A stretch of DNA of 64,000 nucleotides from Actinomadura rupiterrae (lineage in GTDB: Bacteria > Actinomycetota > Actinomycetes > Streptosporangiales > Streptosporangiaceae): positions 186,001 through 250,000 of the forward strand of contig NZ_JAMZEA010000001.1 in NCBI RefSeq assembly GCF_024172125.1, in the 5' to 3' direction. Under the pieces are notes generated by a model that was not told the DNA's origin, made no database searches, and saw nothing but the letters and a program-made list of their open reading frames with translations. Positions within the stretch are counted from its first letter, which is position 1, and each line of letters begins with the position of its first letter. Shown here piece by piece: positions 18,391 to 27,110 of this stretch. The translations under genes were made by a program, and so were the position numbers.

Positions 18391-19764
18391 ATGGCTATCA
18401 GCGTCTTCGACCTCTTCAAGATCGGCATCGGGCCGTCGTCCTCGCACACCGGCGGGCCGATGGCCGCCGCGCACCGCTTCGCGCGCGGCCTCGACCAGGA
18501 CGGCGTGCTGGAGAAGACCGCGTCCGTCCAGGCGGTCCTGTACGGCTCGCTCGGCCTGACCGGCAAGGGGCACGGCAGCGACAAGGCCGTGATCCTCGGC
18601 CTGGAGGGCGACAAGCCCGAGCTGGTGGACGTGGACACCGCGGACGAGCGCATCGCCCGCGTCCGCGAGACCGGCGAGCTGACCCTGTTCGGCGCCCAGA
18701 CGGTGCCGTTCGTGATCGGCGAGCACCTGGTCTTCGAGCGCAAGATCTCCCTGCCCGGCCACCCGAACGGCATGCGCTTCACCGCGTTCGACGCCGACGG
18801 GAACGAGCTGCGGTCCCGGGTCTACTACTCGGTCGGCGGCGGCTTCGTCGTGGACGAGCACGCCACCGGCGCCGACCGGATCAAGCCGGACGACACCGTC
18901 CTGCCCTACCGCTTCGACACCGCGGCCGAGCTGCTCGACCGGTGCCGCGAGACGGGCCTGTCGATCTCCGCGCTGATGCTGGAGAACGAGAAGGCCTTCG
19001 GACGCACCGAGGCCGAGATCCGGTCCGGCCTGATCGAGCTGTGGCAGGTCATGCGCGCCTGCGTCGACCGCGGCTGCTCGCGCGAGGGGCTGCTGCCCGG
19101 CGGGCTGAAGGTCGCGCGCCGCGCGCCGCGCCTGCACCGCAAGCTGACCTCGGAGAAGGCCACCGACCCGCTGCACGCGATGGACTGGGTGACCCTGTTC
19201 GCGCTGGCCGTGAACGAGGAGAACGCCGCCGGCGGCCGGATCGTGACCGCCCCGACGAACGGCGCGGCGGGCATCGTCCCGGCCGTCCTGCACTACTACG
19301 ACCGGTTCGTCCCGGGCGCGGACGACGAGGGCGTCGTCCGCTTCCTGCTCACCGCGGCGGCGATCGGCGTGCTGTTCAAGCAGAACGCGTCCATCTCCGG
19401 CGCCGAGGTCGGCTGCCAGGGCGAGGTCGGCTCGGCCTGCTCGATGGCCGCCGCCGGCCTCACCGAGGTCCTCGGCGGCACACCCGAGCAGGTGGAGAAC
19501 GCCGCCGAGATCGGCATCGAGCACAACCTCGGCCTCACCTGCGACCCGGTCGGCGGCCTCGTCCAGGTCCCGTGCATCGAGCGGAACGCGGTCGGCGCGA
19601 TCAAGGCCATCAGCGCCGCCCGCATCTCCCTGCGCGGCGACGGCAAGCACTTCGTCTCCCTCGACCGCGCCATCAAGACCATGAAGGACACCGGCCGCGA
19701 CATGCTCGACAAGTACAAGGAGACCTCGCGCGGCGGCCTAGCCGTCAACGTCATCGAGTGCTGA
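18391..19764 (+). CDS. sdaA: L-serine ammonia-lyase, iron-sulfur type
   Basis: The 457-residue single-chain enzyme combines the beta-type N-terminal domain ([20 protein letters not shown]) and the alpha-type catalytic domain. Cluster-ligand cysteines are visible in [20 protein letters not shown] and [15 protein letters not shown]. It deaminates serine to pyruvate with a 4Fe-4S cluster. It lies 71 bp after glyA in the same direction, completing a glycine to serine to pyruvate route. The ATG follows an ACGGAG site. Confidence 0.93.
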   Translation: MAISVFDLFKIGIGPSSSHTGGPMAAAHRFARGLDQDGVLEKTASVQAVLYGSLGLTGKGHGSDKAVILGLEGDKPELVDVDTADERIARVRETGELTLFGAQTVPFVIGEHLVFERKISLPGHPNGMRFTAFDADGNELRSRVYYSVGGGFVVDEHATGADRIKPDDTVLPYRFDTAAELLDRCRETGLSISALMLENEKAFGRTEAEIRSGLIELWQVMRACVDRGCSREGLLPGGLKVARRAPRLHRKLTSEKATDPLHAMDWVTLFALAVNEENAAGGRIVTAPTNGAAGIVPAVLHYYDRFVPGADDEGVVRFLLTAAAIGVLFKQNASISGAEVGCQGEVGSACSMAAAGLTEVLGGTPEQVENAAEIGIEHNLGLTCDPVGGLVQVPCIERNAVGAIKAISAARISLRGDGKHFVSLDRAIKTMKDTGRDMLDKYKETSRGGLAVNVIEC

Positions 19765-19779
19765 CCCCGACCGCTCGCC

Positions 19780-20030
19780 ACCAGGCGTCCGTCCGGAGAC
19801 GCCCGTCACGAGGCGGGCGTCGCAAGTCGGGCGTCGCAAGGCGAGCGGCGCGAGACGGCCGTCATGAGGCGGGCGGCGCAAGGCGGGCATCGCGAGACGG
19901 GCACCGCGAGACGGGAGTCGCAAGGCGGGCATCGCGAGACGGGCACCGCGAGACGGGAGTCGCAAGGCGGGGGTCGCGAGGTCGCCCGGAGGCAGGCGTC
20001 GCGAGGCGAGTGTCAGCAGGCGCGGCGGTC
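19780..20030. repeat. Tandem array with a perfect 42-bp duplication
   Basis: CGTCGCAAGGCGGGC-like units fill the gap between sdaA and the P450 gene. The copies starting at 19878 and 19920 are identical over 42 bp, indicating a recent duplication inside an older degenerate array. Confidence 0.75.
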
Positions 20031-20031
20031 C

Positions 20032-21357
20032 TTACCAGGCGGTGCTGACGGGCTGTGGAGCCGGGACGGCGTCGAAGGCCAGGCGGAACGGGCTGAAGGT
20101 GTGCGGCAGCGGGCGGGGCGGGTCGAGTTCCTTACCTGCGCGCTGGTGGTAGTCGTGCCGTTCGAGCAGGGCCGCCAGGAAGCGGGACGTCGTCAGCAGG
20201 ACCAGGTCGCGGCCCGGGCACTGCGCCGGGCCCGCGCTGAACGGGATCGCCTCCCAGTCGTGCTCGGGACGGCCGTCCAGCCAGAGGTCCGGGGTGAAGG
20301 CGTCGGCGTAGGGCAGGTTCTCGGCGTCGCGGCCGAGGAACGGCGTGAAGAGCAGCAGGCCGGAGCCCTGCGGCAGGACGTGGCCGTTCCACACGGTCTC
20401 CTCGGTGGTGTCGCGGAGGATCGCGGGGCTGGTCGGCCACAGGCGCAGGGACTCCTGGACGCAGGCGCGCAGGAACGGCAGGTCCGTCTCGTCCGCGCCG
20501 CTGTCACGGGCCAGGACGGCCTCCTCGCGGGCGCGGGACGCCTGCTCCGGATGCGCCGCGAGTAGGGCCAGCGCGCGGAACGCGGCCATCGCCGCGGGCT
20601 CGTAGGCGAACAGCCACTGCGGCATCTGCGACTCGACCCCGGGTGAGGCGAGGGCGTCCGGGGCGGCGCGGACGGCGTAGCGGTGCAGCCGGGACGCGAA
20701 CGCGCGCTCGACCCGCGGACGGTTCGGGTGCGCGAAGGCCCAGTTGGCGTCCATCCGCAGCCGGGTGAGCAGGTCGGTGGTGATCGAGTCGTCCCGCGCG
20801 GCGTCGCCGAGGACGATCCGGCGCACCACCCGCCACCAGGTGCGGCGGAAGTCGTCCCAGGCCAGCACGCCGGTGCGGTCGGCTCGCCGGAGCAGGTCGG
20901 CGGCCTCGTCGTCGATCTTGGCAAGGAACGCGCCGGCGTGCCGGTGGACGCGCCCGGTGTCGAGCGCGACCTCGTTCCGCTCCCGCAGCTCCTCGCGCTC
21001 CGACCCGCGCGTCACCAGCACGCCGTGCGGCTGGAAAAGCCGGAGCGCGGCGCGCTTCTCCAGGCTCGCGACGGCGAACGGCTCGGGCGATCCGTCCAGG
21101 ACGCGGTGCACGTGGTCGGGATGCAGGACGAGCGCGAAGTCGCGTCCGGGGAGGTTGAGCAGCAGCGGCTCGTGCCCGTACCGGCCGCGCAGCTCGGTCA
21201 GCAGCCGGACGGCGTGCCCGTCGGCGTCCACCTGCTCCTCGGCGGCGACCACGCGCGGGCGCCGGGCGAGGACGCCCTTGGCGACGGTCGGCGCGACCAC
21301 CGCGGCGAGCACGCGGAGCGTGTCGGCCACAGAGGCGCGCGGTACCTGGCGGGTCAT
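20032..21357 (-). CDS. Cytochrome P450-family protein with atypical I-helix
   Basis: The 441-residue protein has the K-helix ExxR motif (ESLRLWPT), a PERF-like region (FTPDLWLDGRPEHDW) and the heme-thiolate loop FSAGPAQCPGRDLV with its Cys ligand. The expected I-helix oxygen-activation motif (A/G-G-x-D/E-T) is replaced by LFAYEPAAMAAFRAL, which keeps Glu but has Pro/Ala instead of Thr. Such changes occur in P450s with unusual chemistry, for example peroxygenase- or isomerase-like enzymes. No ferredoxin or biosynthetic partner lies nearby. The ATG at 21357 is preceded by GGGAG. Confidence 0.85.
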   Translation of the reverse strand: MTRQVPRASVADTLRVLAAVVAPTVAKGVLARRPRVVAAEEQVDADGHAVRLLTELRGRYGHEPLLLNLPGRDFALVLHPDHVHRVLDGSPEPFAVASLEKRAALRLFQPHGVLVTRGSEREELRERNEVALDTGRVHRHAGAFLAKIDDEAADLLRRADRTGVLAWDDFRRTWWRVVRRIVLGDAARDDSITTDLLTRLRMDANWAFAHPNRPRVERAFASRLHRYAVRAAPDALASPGVESQMPQWLFAYEPAAMAAFRALALLAAHPEQASRAREEAVLARDSGADETDLPFLRACVQESLRLWPTSPAILRDTTEETVWNGHVLPQGSGLLLFTPFLGRDAENLPYADAFTPDLWLDGRPEHDWEAIPFSAGPAQCPGRDLVLLTTSRFLAALLERHDYHQRAGKELDPPRPLPHTFSPFRLAFDAVPAPQPVSTAW

Positions 21358-21479
21358 CTGGTGCTCCCGGGATTAGACGGCGTCTTCCACCCTTCGCCGT
21401 TCCCCTGTGACGCGACGGAAACACGGGACGCACGGGCCGGACGCGGTGGAAAACCCGGCACGTCCAGGTCAAGCGCACC

Positions 21480-22230
21480 AGACAAACCGAACACTCAGGA
21501 CACCCCGGACGACCACCTTCGCCCAAGACGGAGCAGCCGCGCCGGCCAGTCAGCTCAGCCCCGCCGCCCGCCGCCCCCAAGTCCAGGCGAACGCACCGCC
21601 GAATATTCCAGTCAGACCGCACGGACGCCTCGCCCGAGGCCAAGCGGACGCGCCGTCGGCCATTCCGGTCGGGCGCGAGCGGACGCCTCGTCCGAGGTGG
21701 GGCGGACGCGTCGGATACACCGGCCAGGCCCGGCGGACACCCCCAGGCGTGCTGGGCGGACACCCCCGCGCCGCAGTCGGGTCAGACTGGCTGACGCCTC
21801 GTCCGAGGCCAGGCGGACGCGCCGCCGAACACTCCGGTCGGCGCGGGCAGACACCTCGCCCCGGGCTAGGCGAACAAGCCGCCGGGCGGTCGGGGCAAGC
21901 CGGGCGAACGCCCCCGGCGCGCTGGGCGGACACCCCGCGCAGAAGTCGGGTCAGACTGGCTGGCGGCTCGCCCGAGGTCGGGCGGGACGCGGCGCCGAAC
22001 ACTCCGGTCGGTGCGGACGGACACCTCGCCCCAGGCTGGCCGGACGAGCCGCCGGACGTTCCGCCTGGGCCGGGCGACGCCTCGACCGAGGCTAGGCGGA
22101 CGCGCCGAACAGCTGGCCAGGCCGGGCGGGCGCCTCGTTCGAGGTTGGGCGGACGCGCCGGTGGGCGGTCGGGGCAGGGCGGGCGGACGTCCCCGGCGTA
22201 CTGGGCGGACGCCGGCGCGTGGCAGGCGGG
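21480..22230. repeat. Long degenerate array with palindromic GCCTCGTCCGAGGC core
   Basis: The 870-bp gap between the P450 and HxlR genes holds no supported gene. Units of about 50-56 bp contain GACGCCTCGTCCGAGGC, GCGGACGCGCCG and ACACTCCGGTCGG, seen near 21628, 21684, 21795 and 21963. GCCTCG-TC-CGAGGC is itself a dyad, so each unit could form a small hairpin. Confidence 0.65.
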
Positions 22231-22231
22231 G

Positions 22232-22690
22232 TCAGGTTGGGCGGACGCCTCGGCCATGGGGGCTGTGGGCGCCCTCGCGGGCCGGTTCGCCGCAGGCGGC
22301 GCAGACCACTTCGGGGACGAGGTCCGCGCCGCAGGAGTGGGTCCAGGTGACGGGCGGATCGTCCGGGTTGATGTGCTTGTCGCCCCACTTGAGGAGCAGT
22401 AGCAGGACGTCGCCCAGCTCCCGTCCGGCCGCGGTGAGGTGGTACTCGTACCGGGCCGGGCGGTCGCTGTACCGCTCGCGGCGGATGATCCCGGCGCTCT
22501 CCAGCTTCCGCAGCCGGGTGGTGAGGATGTCGCGGGACGCGCCGGTGTTGCGGGCGATGCCGTCGAAGCGCCGGACGCCGTGGAACAGCTCGCGCACGAC
22601 CAGCACCGACCAGCGCTCGCCGATCAGCTCCAGGGTGTCGGCGATCGAGCAGGGCCTCGGGTCGGCCTCCTTCGGCGGCATGCCCGCCAT
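22232..22690 (-). CDS. HxlR-family transcriptional regulator
   Basis: The protein has about 152 residues, with ATG 22690 and ATG 22681 both possible starts. The HxlR winged helix is plain: PCSIADTLELIGERWSVLVV, FDGIARNTGASRDILTTRL and LESAGIIRRERYSDRPARYE. A C-terminal extension contains HSCGADLVPEVVCAACGEP, three or four Cys/His that could bind metal or sense redox. It lies 53 bp downstream of the thiolase on the same strand and probably shares its transcript. The palindromes upstream of the thiolase are its likely operators. Confidence 0.88.
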   Translation of the reverse strand: MAGMPPKEADPRPCSIADTLELIGERWSVLVVRELFHGVRRFDGIARNTGASRDILTTRLRKLESAGIIRRERYSDRPARYEYHLTAAGRELGDVLLLLLKWGDKHINPDDPPVTWTHSCGADLVPEVVCAACGEPAREGAHSPHGRGVRPT

Positions 22691-22743
22691 GTTAGAGCCG
22701 CTCCGAGCCTGCCGCGCCAAGCCCGCCGTGGTGGTCGTGCATG

Positions 22744-23904
22744 TCAGAGCCGCTCGATGATGGTGGCGTTGGCCAGGCCGCCCGCCTCGCACATGGTCTG
22801 GAGGCCGTAGCGTCCGCCGGTGTCCTCCAGGGCGTGCAGGAGGGTGGTCATGATGCGGGCGCCGCTGCCGCCGAGGGGGTGGCCGAGGGCGATCGCGCCG
22901 CCGCGGACGTTCGTCCGGGCGGGGTCGGCCCCGGTCTCGCGCAGCCAGGCCAGCACGACCGGGGAGAACGCCTCGTTCACCTCGAACAGGTCGATGTCGT
23001 CCAGCGCGAGGCCGGAGCGGGCGAGGGCCTTGGCGGTGGCGGGGATGATCGCGGTGAGCATGAGCAGCGGGTCGTCCCCCGCGACGGCGAAGGTGTGGAA
23101 GCGGGCGCGCGGGCGCAGGCCGAGGCGCTCGGCGGCCTCGCGGCTCATCACCAAGACGGCGGCGGCGCCGTCGTTGATCGGGGACGCGTTGCCCGCCGTG
23201 ATGTTCCAGCCGATCTCCGGGAAGCGCTCGGCGGCGGCCTCGTAGTAGTACGCGGGCTTGAGGTTCGCGAGGATCTCGGGCGTGGTGGTCGGACGGATCG
23301 ACTCGTCCGTCCCCGGCCAGGCCAGCTCGCGGTCGAACGCGCCGTTCGCGGTGGCCTCGGCGGCCTTCCGGTGGGACGCGGCGGCGAACTCGTCCAGCTC
23401 GGTCCGGGTGAGCTTCCAGCGGGACGCGATCAGCTCGGCGCTGATGCCCTGCCCGACCAGCCCCTCGGGGTAGCGGGCGTTCAGCAGCGGGCCGAACGGG
23501 TCGCTGCCGGGCAGCACCCCCGAGCCCATCGGGACGCGGGACATCGACTCGACACCGCACGCGATCGCCACGTCGTACGCGCCGGAGATCACGCCCTGCG
23601 CGGCAAAGTGCAGCGCCTGCTGGGACGAGCCGCACTGCCGGTCCACGGTCGTCGCGGGGACGGACTCGGGGAACCCGGCGGCGAGGACGGCGTTGCGGGT
23701 GAGGTTGAGGGACTGCTCCCCGACCTGGGTGACCACGCCGCCGATCACGTCGTCCACCACGGACGGGTCGATGCCCGTGCGCTCGACCAGCGCCTTCAGG
23801 GTGCGCGCGAGCAGATCCACGGGGTGGTCCTCGTGCAGCGCGCCGTTCGGCTTGCCCTTGCCGATCGGGGTCCGGACGGCCTCGACGATCACCGCGTCTC
23901 GCAT
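22744..23904 (-). CDS. Thiolase (acetyl-CoA acetyltransferase family)
   Basis: The 386-residue protein has the thiolase acyl-accepting cysteine C91 in TTVDRQCGSSQQALHF, the GVESMSRVPMG block, the NVRGGAIALGHPLGGSGAR histidine segment and the C-terminal CEAGGLANA, a variant of the usual CxGGGxG. ATG 23904 is preceded by GAGGAGG. It cleaves or forms 3-ketoacyl-CoA. No other beta-oxidation gene is adjacent. Control by the co-directional HxlR regulator is inferred from the two dyads just upstream. Confidence 0.9.
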   Translation of the reverse strand: MRDAVIVEAVRTPIGKGKPNGALHEDHPVDLLARTLKALVERTGIDPSVVDDVIGGVVTQVGEQSLNLTRNAVLAAGFPESVPATTVDRQCGSSQQALHFAAQGVISGAYDVAIACGVESMSRVPMGSGVLPGSDPFGPLLNARYPEGLVGQGISAELIASRWKLTRTELDEFAAASHRKAAEATANGAFDRELAWPGTDESIRPTTTPEILANLKPAYYYEAAAERFPEIGWNITAGNASPINDGAAAVLVMSREAAERLGLRPRARFHTFAVAGDDPLLMLTAIIPATAKALARSGLALDDIDLFEVNEAFSPVVLAWLRETGADPARTNVRGGAIALGHPLGGSGARIMTTLLHALEDTGGRYGLQTMCEAGGLANATIIERL

Positions 23905-23917
23905 CACTGCCTCCTCA

Positions 23918-23966
23918 GTTGGAACTTCCAACCCGAGTCTCGCGCAGCAAGTTTGATTTTCCAACT
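23918..23966 (-). promoter_or_regulatory. Two inverted-repeat operators upstream of the thiolase
   Basis: Site 1 (23918-23932) is the perfect dyad GTTGGAA-C-TTCCAAC, overlapping the region just before the thiolase ribosome binding site. Site 2 (23950-23966), AGTTTGATTTTCCAACT, is an imperfect copy with the same outer AGTT/AACT arms. They are well placed for HxlR repression. Confidence 0.6.
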
Positions 23967-23999
23967 CACTACCCGCGTGGGCAGCATCACAACTGACCG

Positions 24000-24265
24000 T
24001 GCGGAGCGCCACCGCAACTGAACGCACGGGCAGCGTCGCAGCTAGACGCACGGCCAGCGTCGCAGCTGGACGCACGGCCAGCGTCGCAGCTGGACGCACG
24101 GCCAGCGTCGCAGCCGGGCGCACGGACGGTGTCGCAGCCAGGCGCACGGGCGGCGTCGCAGCTGGGCGCGCGGACGGTGTCGCAGCCGGGCACGCGGGCG
24201 CCACCGCGACTTGGTGCGCGGACGGGGTTTCGCAACTGGACGCATGGGCGGAGTCGCAACCGAGC
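24000..24265. repeat. 24-bp tandem array, about eleven copies
   Basis: Units of the form GCACGGCCAGCGTCGCAGCT plus GGAC repeat every 24 bp; three consecutive central copies are identical and the flanks drift. Continuous drift and absence of spacers exclude a CRISPR. No gene is supported here. Confidence 0.8.
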
Positions 24266-24288
24266 GCATGTGCGGCGTCGCGACGCAG

Positions 24289-24323
24289 AAGACGTCCGGG
24301 GCGAGGGTCGTCCCGGACGTCTT
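24289..24323. terminator. Strong hairpin, likely terminator
   Basis: AAGACGTCCGGG and CCCGGACGTCTT form a perfect 12-bp stem with an 11-nt loop. It lies downstream of the minus-strand small ORF and the isomerase-like gene, so it probably ends that transcript. The T-tract is short. Confidence 0.6.
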
Positions 24324-24397
24324 TGGACAGTGCGAAATACGGGTGCGGACCAGGGGTCGTGGCGGTTGGGCACGGCCCCCGGACCGCTCCGGGCCAC

Positions 24398-24493
24398 TCA
24401 GTGGAAGGGGCCCGTTGGCAGGTGGTTCAGATGGGGCCTCCATCCGTCGAAGGGCTCCCTCGGGGAGCCGTCGGTCTGCTGGTACTCGCTCAA
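24398..24493 (-). CDS. Candidate 31-residue small protein
   Basis: A TTG at 24493 is preceded 5-12 nt upstream by a strong GGGAGGT ribosome binding site and opens a 31-codon frame. The peptide begins SEYQQTDGSPREPFDGW and ends NHLPTGPFH. It lies 93 bp downstream of the isomerase-like gene on the same strand and is followed by a GC-rich inverted repeat near 24375-24397. The composition (Trp, Phe, His, Tyr, few Arg/Ala) differs from the repeat-derived frames around it. I do not recognise a family. It could be a real peptide, a leader, or chance. Confidence 0.45.
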   Translation of the reverse strand: MSEYQQTDGSPREPFDGWRPHLNHLPTGPFH

Positions 24494-24586
24494 GCGCGCA
24501 CCTCCCGTTCCTTCGACTTCGGCGGAACACCACGAACGCTAGGCGCCAGAAGGGTGATTTTGGGGATTATGCGGACAAAAGTGTCG

Positions 24587-25393
24587 TCAAGGTGCGAGGG
24601 CCATCGCCCCGAGGATGCGTCCGGCCAGCTCCTGGTCCCCGCTGACCTCGACGGTCACGGCGTCCGCGGTGCAGCGCCCGGTCACCAGGCGTACGAACGT
24701 CTCCCAGTCCATGCGCAGGACGGTCGCGTCCGCGCCCGGTTCGTCGACGAGCGCGGCGCGGCCCTCGCCGTCCACCCGGACGTGCTTGGTGATCTCGACC
24801 GGGCCGGTGATCTCGAAGGTCACGGCGGTGCCCGCGGACGCTCCCGCGCGCTTCCCGACGATCATCGGCAGGCCCTGCGAGACGACGGCGAACATCCGCT
24901 CGCCGGCCGGCGCGTCCAGGTTGCCGGGACAGCCGACCGCGCGCCGGATGTCCTGCTCGTGCACCCAGCAGTCGAACGCGCGGAACACCATCAGCTCGGT
25001 GTAGGTGCCCATGCGGCCGATCGGCAGCAGCGCCGGCTCGTCCGGCGGGGTCGTCTCCAGCTTCACCAGCCGGCGGTCCAGGACGTCCCGCAGCTCGGCC
25101 AGCACCTCGGGGCCGGGGGTGCCGCGCCGGAAGTCCACGCCGGGCTCCATGAGCCTGCCGAGGTCGTTGCGGACGTGCGGGAGATCGTCCGGCAGCGCGT
25201 GCCCGGGCGCGGGATCCTCGCCCAGGAGCAGCAGCTCCACGCTCGCCAGGTGCGACACGATGTCCTTGACCGTCCAGCCGGGAAGCTCGGTGGGCTGCAC
25301 CCAGTCCCCGTCGCCGAACGCCTCCGCCAGCCCGATCGTCGACCGGACGGTCTGCTCGAACGCGGCCACATGCCCCGCCATGAGTTCGCTCAT
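24587..25393 (-). CDS. Maleylpyruvate isomerase-family mycothiol-dependent protein (DinB fold)
   Basis: The 268-residue protein has an N-terminal DinB/MDMPI four-helix domain with metal-type histidines in LPGWTVKDIVSHLASVE and WVHEQDIRRAVG. An SCP2-like C-terminal domain follows (about 165-260). The family includes mycothiol-dependent maleylpyruvate isomerase and many uncharacterised mycothiol S-transferases. No aromatic degradation gene is adjacent, so a thiol-transfer or detoxification role is as likely as isomerisation. The ATG at 25393 was chosen because the sequence begins with the normal family N terminus. Confidence 0.8.
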   Translation of the reverse strand: MSELMAGHVAAFEQTVRSTIGLAEAFGDGDWVQPTELPGWTVKDIVSHLASVELLLLGEDPAPGHALPDDLPHVRNDLGRLMEPGVDFRRGTPGPEVLAELRDVLDRRLVKLETTPPDEPALLPIGRMGTYTELMVFRAFDCWVHEQDIRRAVGCPGNLDAPAGERMFAVVSQGLPMIVGKRAGASAGTAVTFEITGPVEITKHVRVDGEGRAALVDEPGADATVLRMDWETFVRLVTGRCTADAVTVEVSGDQELAGRILGAMALAP

Positions 25394-25439
25394 GGCCGCA
25401 CATCATCGCGCAAGCACGCCGCCCCGACCAGCCTCCAGA

Positions 25440-25870
25440 ACCCAATTCGGCCCTTCAGCGGCACACCTCACAAACCCACCCACCGCCGCACGCCACCTCT
25501 CCGGGCCAGCGGAGCGAGCCTCACCCAGTGCGCCAGCGGGACCCCGGTGCGGCAGCACAACTCGGCCCGTGCAGCGGCATAGCCCAGCCAGACCAGCGGT
25601 GCGCTGCGCACCAGCCACTCGGCGCGGCGACTCGCCCGCTGCGGCGACGGGCACCCGGGTGCGGCGGGCGGCTCAGCTCGTCCGGCCGCGCGGCTCAGCT
25701 GGATCAGCGGTGGCACCGCGCGCTGGGCATTCGGGATGGCGGGGCGCGCCTTACCTTGCGCAATGGCGGGCCACCCGGTGCAGCGGGGCGGCTCGGCTCG
25801 TCCGGCGGCGTGGCTCGGCGCGGGTCAGGTTGTTTGGTGGCGCGGCTCAAGTCGATCAGTGGGCGTGGGG
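25440..25870. repeat. Degenerate GC-rich repeats, no gene seen
   Basis: Phrases such as GGTGCGGC...GGCTCAGCTCG and GGCGCGGCTC recur irregularly across this gap between the isomerase-like gene and the stress cluster. Frames on both strands are compositionally biased and lack ribosome binding sites. Confidence 0.55.
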
Positions 25871-25876
25871 TGATGG

Positions 25877-26455
25877 TTATTCGACTTGGCGGCGTTCGTC
25901 GCCGGTTACCAGGCGGAGGCGGACGACGGCGGGCATTCGGTCCATTTCCAGTGCGCTGCGCAGCCGTGCGAGGGCTCGGTCCTGGATGCTGCGGCGCAGT
26001 TCCAGCACGTCAGCGCGGCGCTCGTAGGTCACGTTCAGGCGCAGTTTGGGTGCGGACGGCTTGCCTGTCAGCCGCGCCCGCGCGGACCGGACGCCGGGGA
26101 CCTCCTCGATGTCGTCCTGGAGCGCGCTCGCGAGCGTCCCGGCGGGCACGACCGTCTTGCCCGTGCCGTCCCCATCGTCCAGGACGACCCCATTGATGCG
26201 GTCGGACCGTCCCTGCGCGAGGAGCCAGACCACGCCGATCACCGCGAGGACGGCCGCGACCCCGCCGACCGTGGGCCAGAACCAGGAATGGCTCGACGCG
26301 TAGTTCCGCGTCGAGTCGCTGAGCATCGGCTCGTGCGCGCGCGCACTGCCGAAAGCGTGCAGACCGAGCGCAAGCCCCGCTCCCCCGGCGACGGCCAACA
26401 CCAGCCCCGTCAGGACGAGCAGGACGCGGTTGAGCCCCGCAGCGTGCCGATCCAT
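25877..26455 (-). CDS. AmaP-type alkaline shock membrane anchor protein (copy 1)
   Basis: The 192-residue protein has two N-terminal membrane segments (VLLVLTGLVLAVAGGAGLAL and FWPTVGGVAAVLAVIGVVWL) joined by a short loop with SHSWFWP. A cytoplasmic domain follows with KLRLNVTYERRADVLELRR, typical of Asp23-membrane-anchor proteins. AmaP proteins tether Asp23 to the membrane in Gram-positive bacteria. It is the last gene of the ten-gene cluster and 31 bp downstream of a DUF6286 gene. A paralogue sits at the other end of the cluster. Confidence 0.8.
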   Translation of the reverse strand: MDRHAAGLNRVLLVLTGLVLAVAGGAGLALGLHAFGSARAHEPMLSDSTRNYASSHSWFWPTVGGVAAVLAVIGVVWLLAQGRSDRINGVVLDDGDGTGKTVVPAGTLASALQDDIEEVPGVRSARARLTGKPSAPKLRLNVTYERRADVLELRRSIQDRALARLRSALEMDRMPAVVRLRLVTGDERRQVE

Positions 26456-26486
26456 CCGTCACCCCTTCCTGGTCAAAGCCTTGCGG

Positions 26487-27110
26487 TCAGGTCGGCTTCT
26501 TGGTGCGGGCCTTCACGGAGACCTTGTACTTGGTCAGCGGCCGGATGTCGTCCAGCCTGGTCTCGACGGAGCGCTTGACCTTCTCTGTCACCTTGTCGAC
26601 CTCGTGCGAAGGGCAGTGGACCGACACCGTGACCCGGTGGCGTCCCAACTGGACGCGCGCGTCCGACGAATGCGCGACGTCCTCGGCGGCCGCCGCGAGG
26701 CTGGAGCGGAGCCCGCCGGGCGTGATCGCCATCGCGAGGTCCGGGTCGTCGCCGCGCAGCGGGACGACGTGCGGGCGCCCCGGCAGCAGCCCGGCCAGCA
26801 GGAACCACAGCCCGACCAGCGCCACCGCGCCGCAGACGACCAGCACCGCCCAGTTCTTCCAGGTGTGTCCCTCGGCCCAGTTCGCCACCCGCCCGTACGA
26901 GACGATCTTCGCGGGATGCCCGGCCCGCTCCGAGAACACCTCGATCGCGGTGATCGTCCCGATGGCGGTGAGCGCGAGCGCCGCGATGAGCGAGGTGACG
27001 ATGCGGCGCGGGCGGAACGCCGAACGCGCCGCGCGCGCCGCCTTCTTCCCCTTGGTCGCCGGCCTCGCGGCCGTCTTGGCCTGCGGAAGCCGTCCCGCGT
27101 GCGTGGTCAC
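26487..27110 (-). CDS. DUF6286 membrane protein (copy 1)
   Basis: The 207-residue protein has a basic N-terminal tail, two membrane segments (IVTSLIAALALTAIGTITAI and NWAVLVVCGAVALVGLWFLL) and a C-terminal domain with RVQLGRHRVTVSVHCPSHEV, resembling an Asp23-like beta-alpha unit. The GTG start overlaps the upstream Asp23 stop (GTGA). DUF6286 proteins accompany Asp23 and AmaP genes in actinobacteria; their role is unproven. A paralogue is at 31225-31836. Confidence 0.78.
   Translation of the reverse strand: MTTHAGRLPQAKTAARPATKGKKAARAARSAFRPRRIVTSLIAALALTAIGTITAIEVFSERAGHPAKIVSYGRVANWAEGHTWKNWAVLVVCGAVALVGLWFLLAGLLPGRPHVVPLRGDDPDLAMAITPGGLRSSLAAAAEDVAHSSDARVQLGRHRVTVSVHCPSHEVDKVTEKVKRSVETRLDDIRPLTKYKVSVKARTKKPT

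Noticed and set aside
24000..24265. Possible CRISPR array (regular 24-bp units)
   Set aside because: The units are contiguous with no spacers, drift gradually, and no cas genes are nearby; it is a simple tandem repeat.
20032..25393. A natural-product cluster around the P450 and thiolase
   Set aside because: No synthase, carrier protein, tailoring partner or resistance gene is adjacent; the genes are separated by long repeat gaps.
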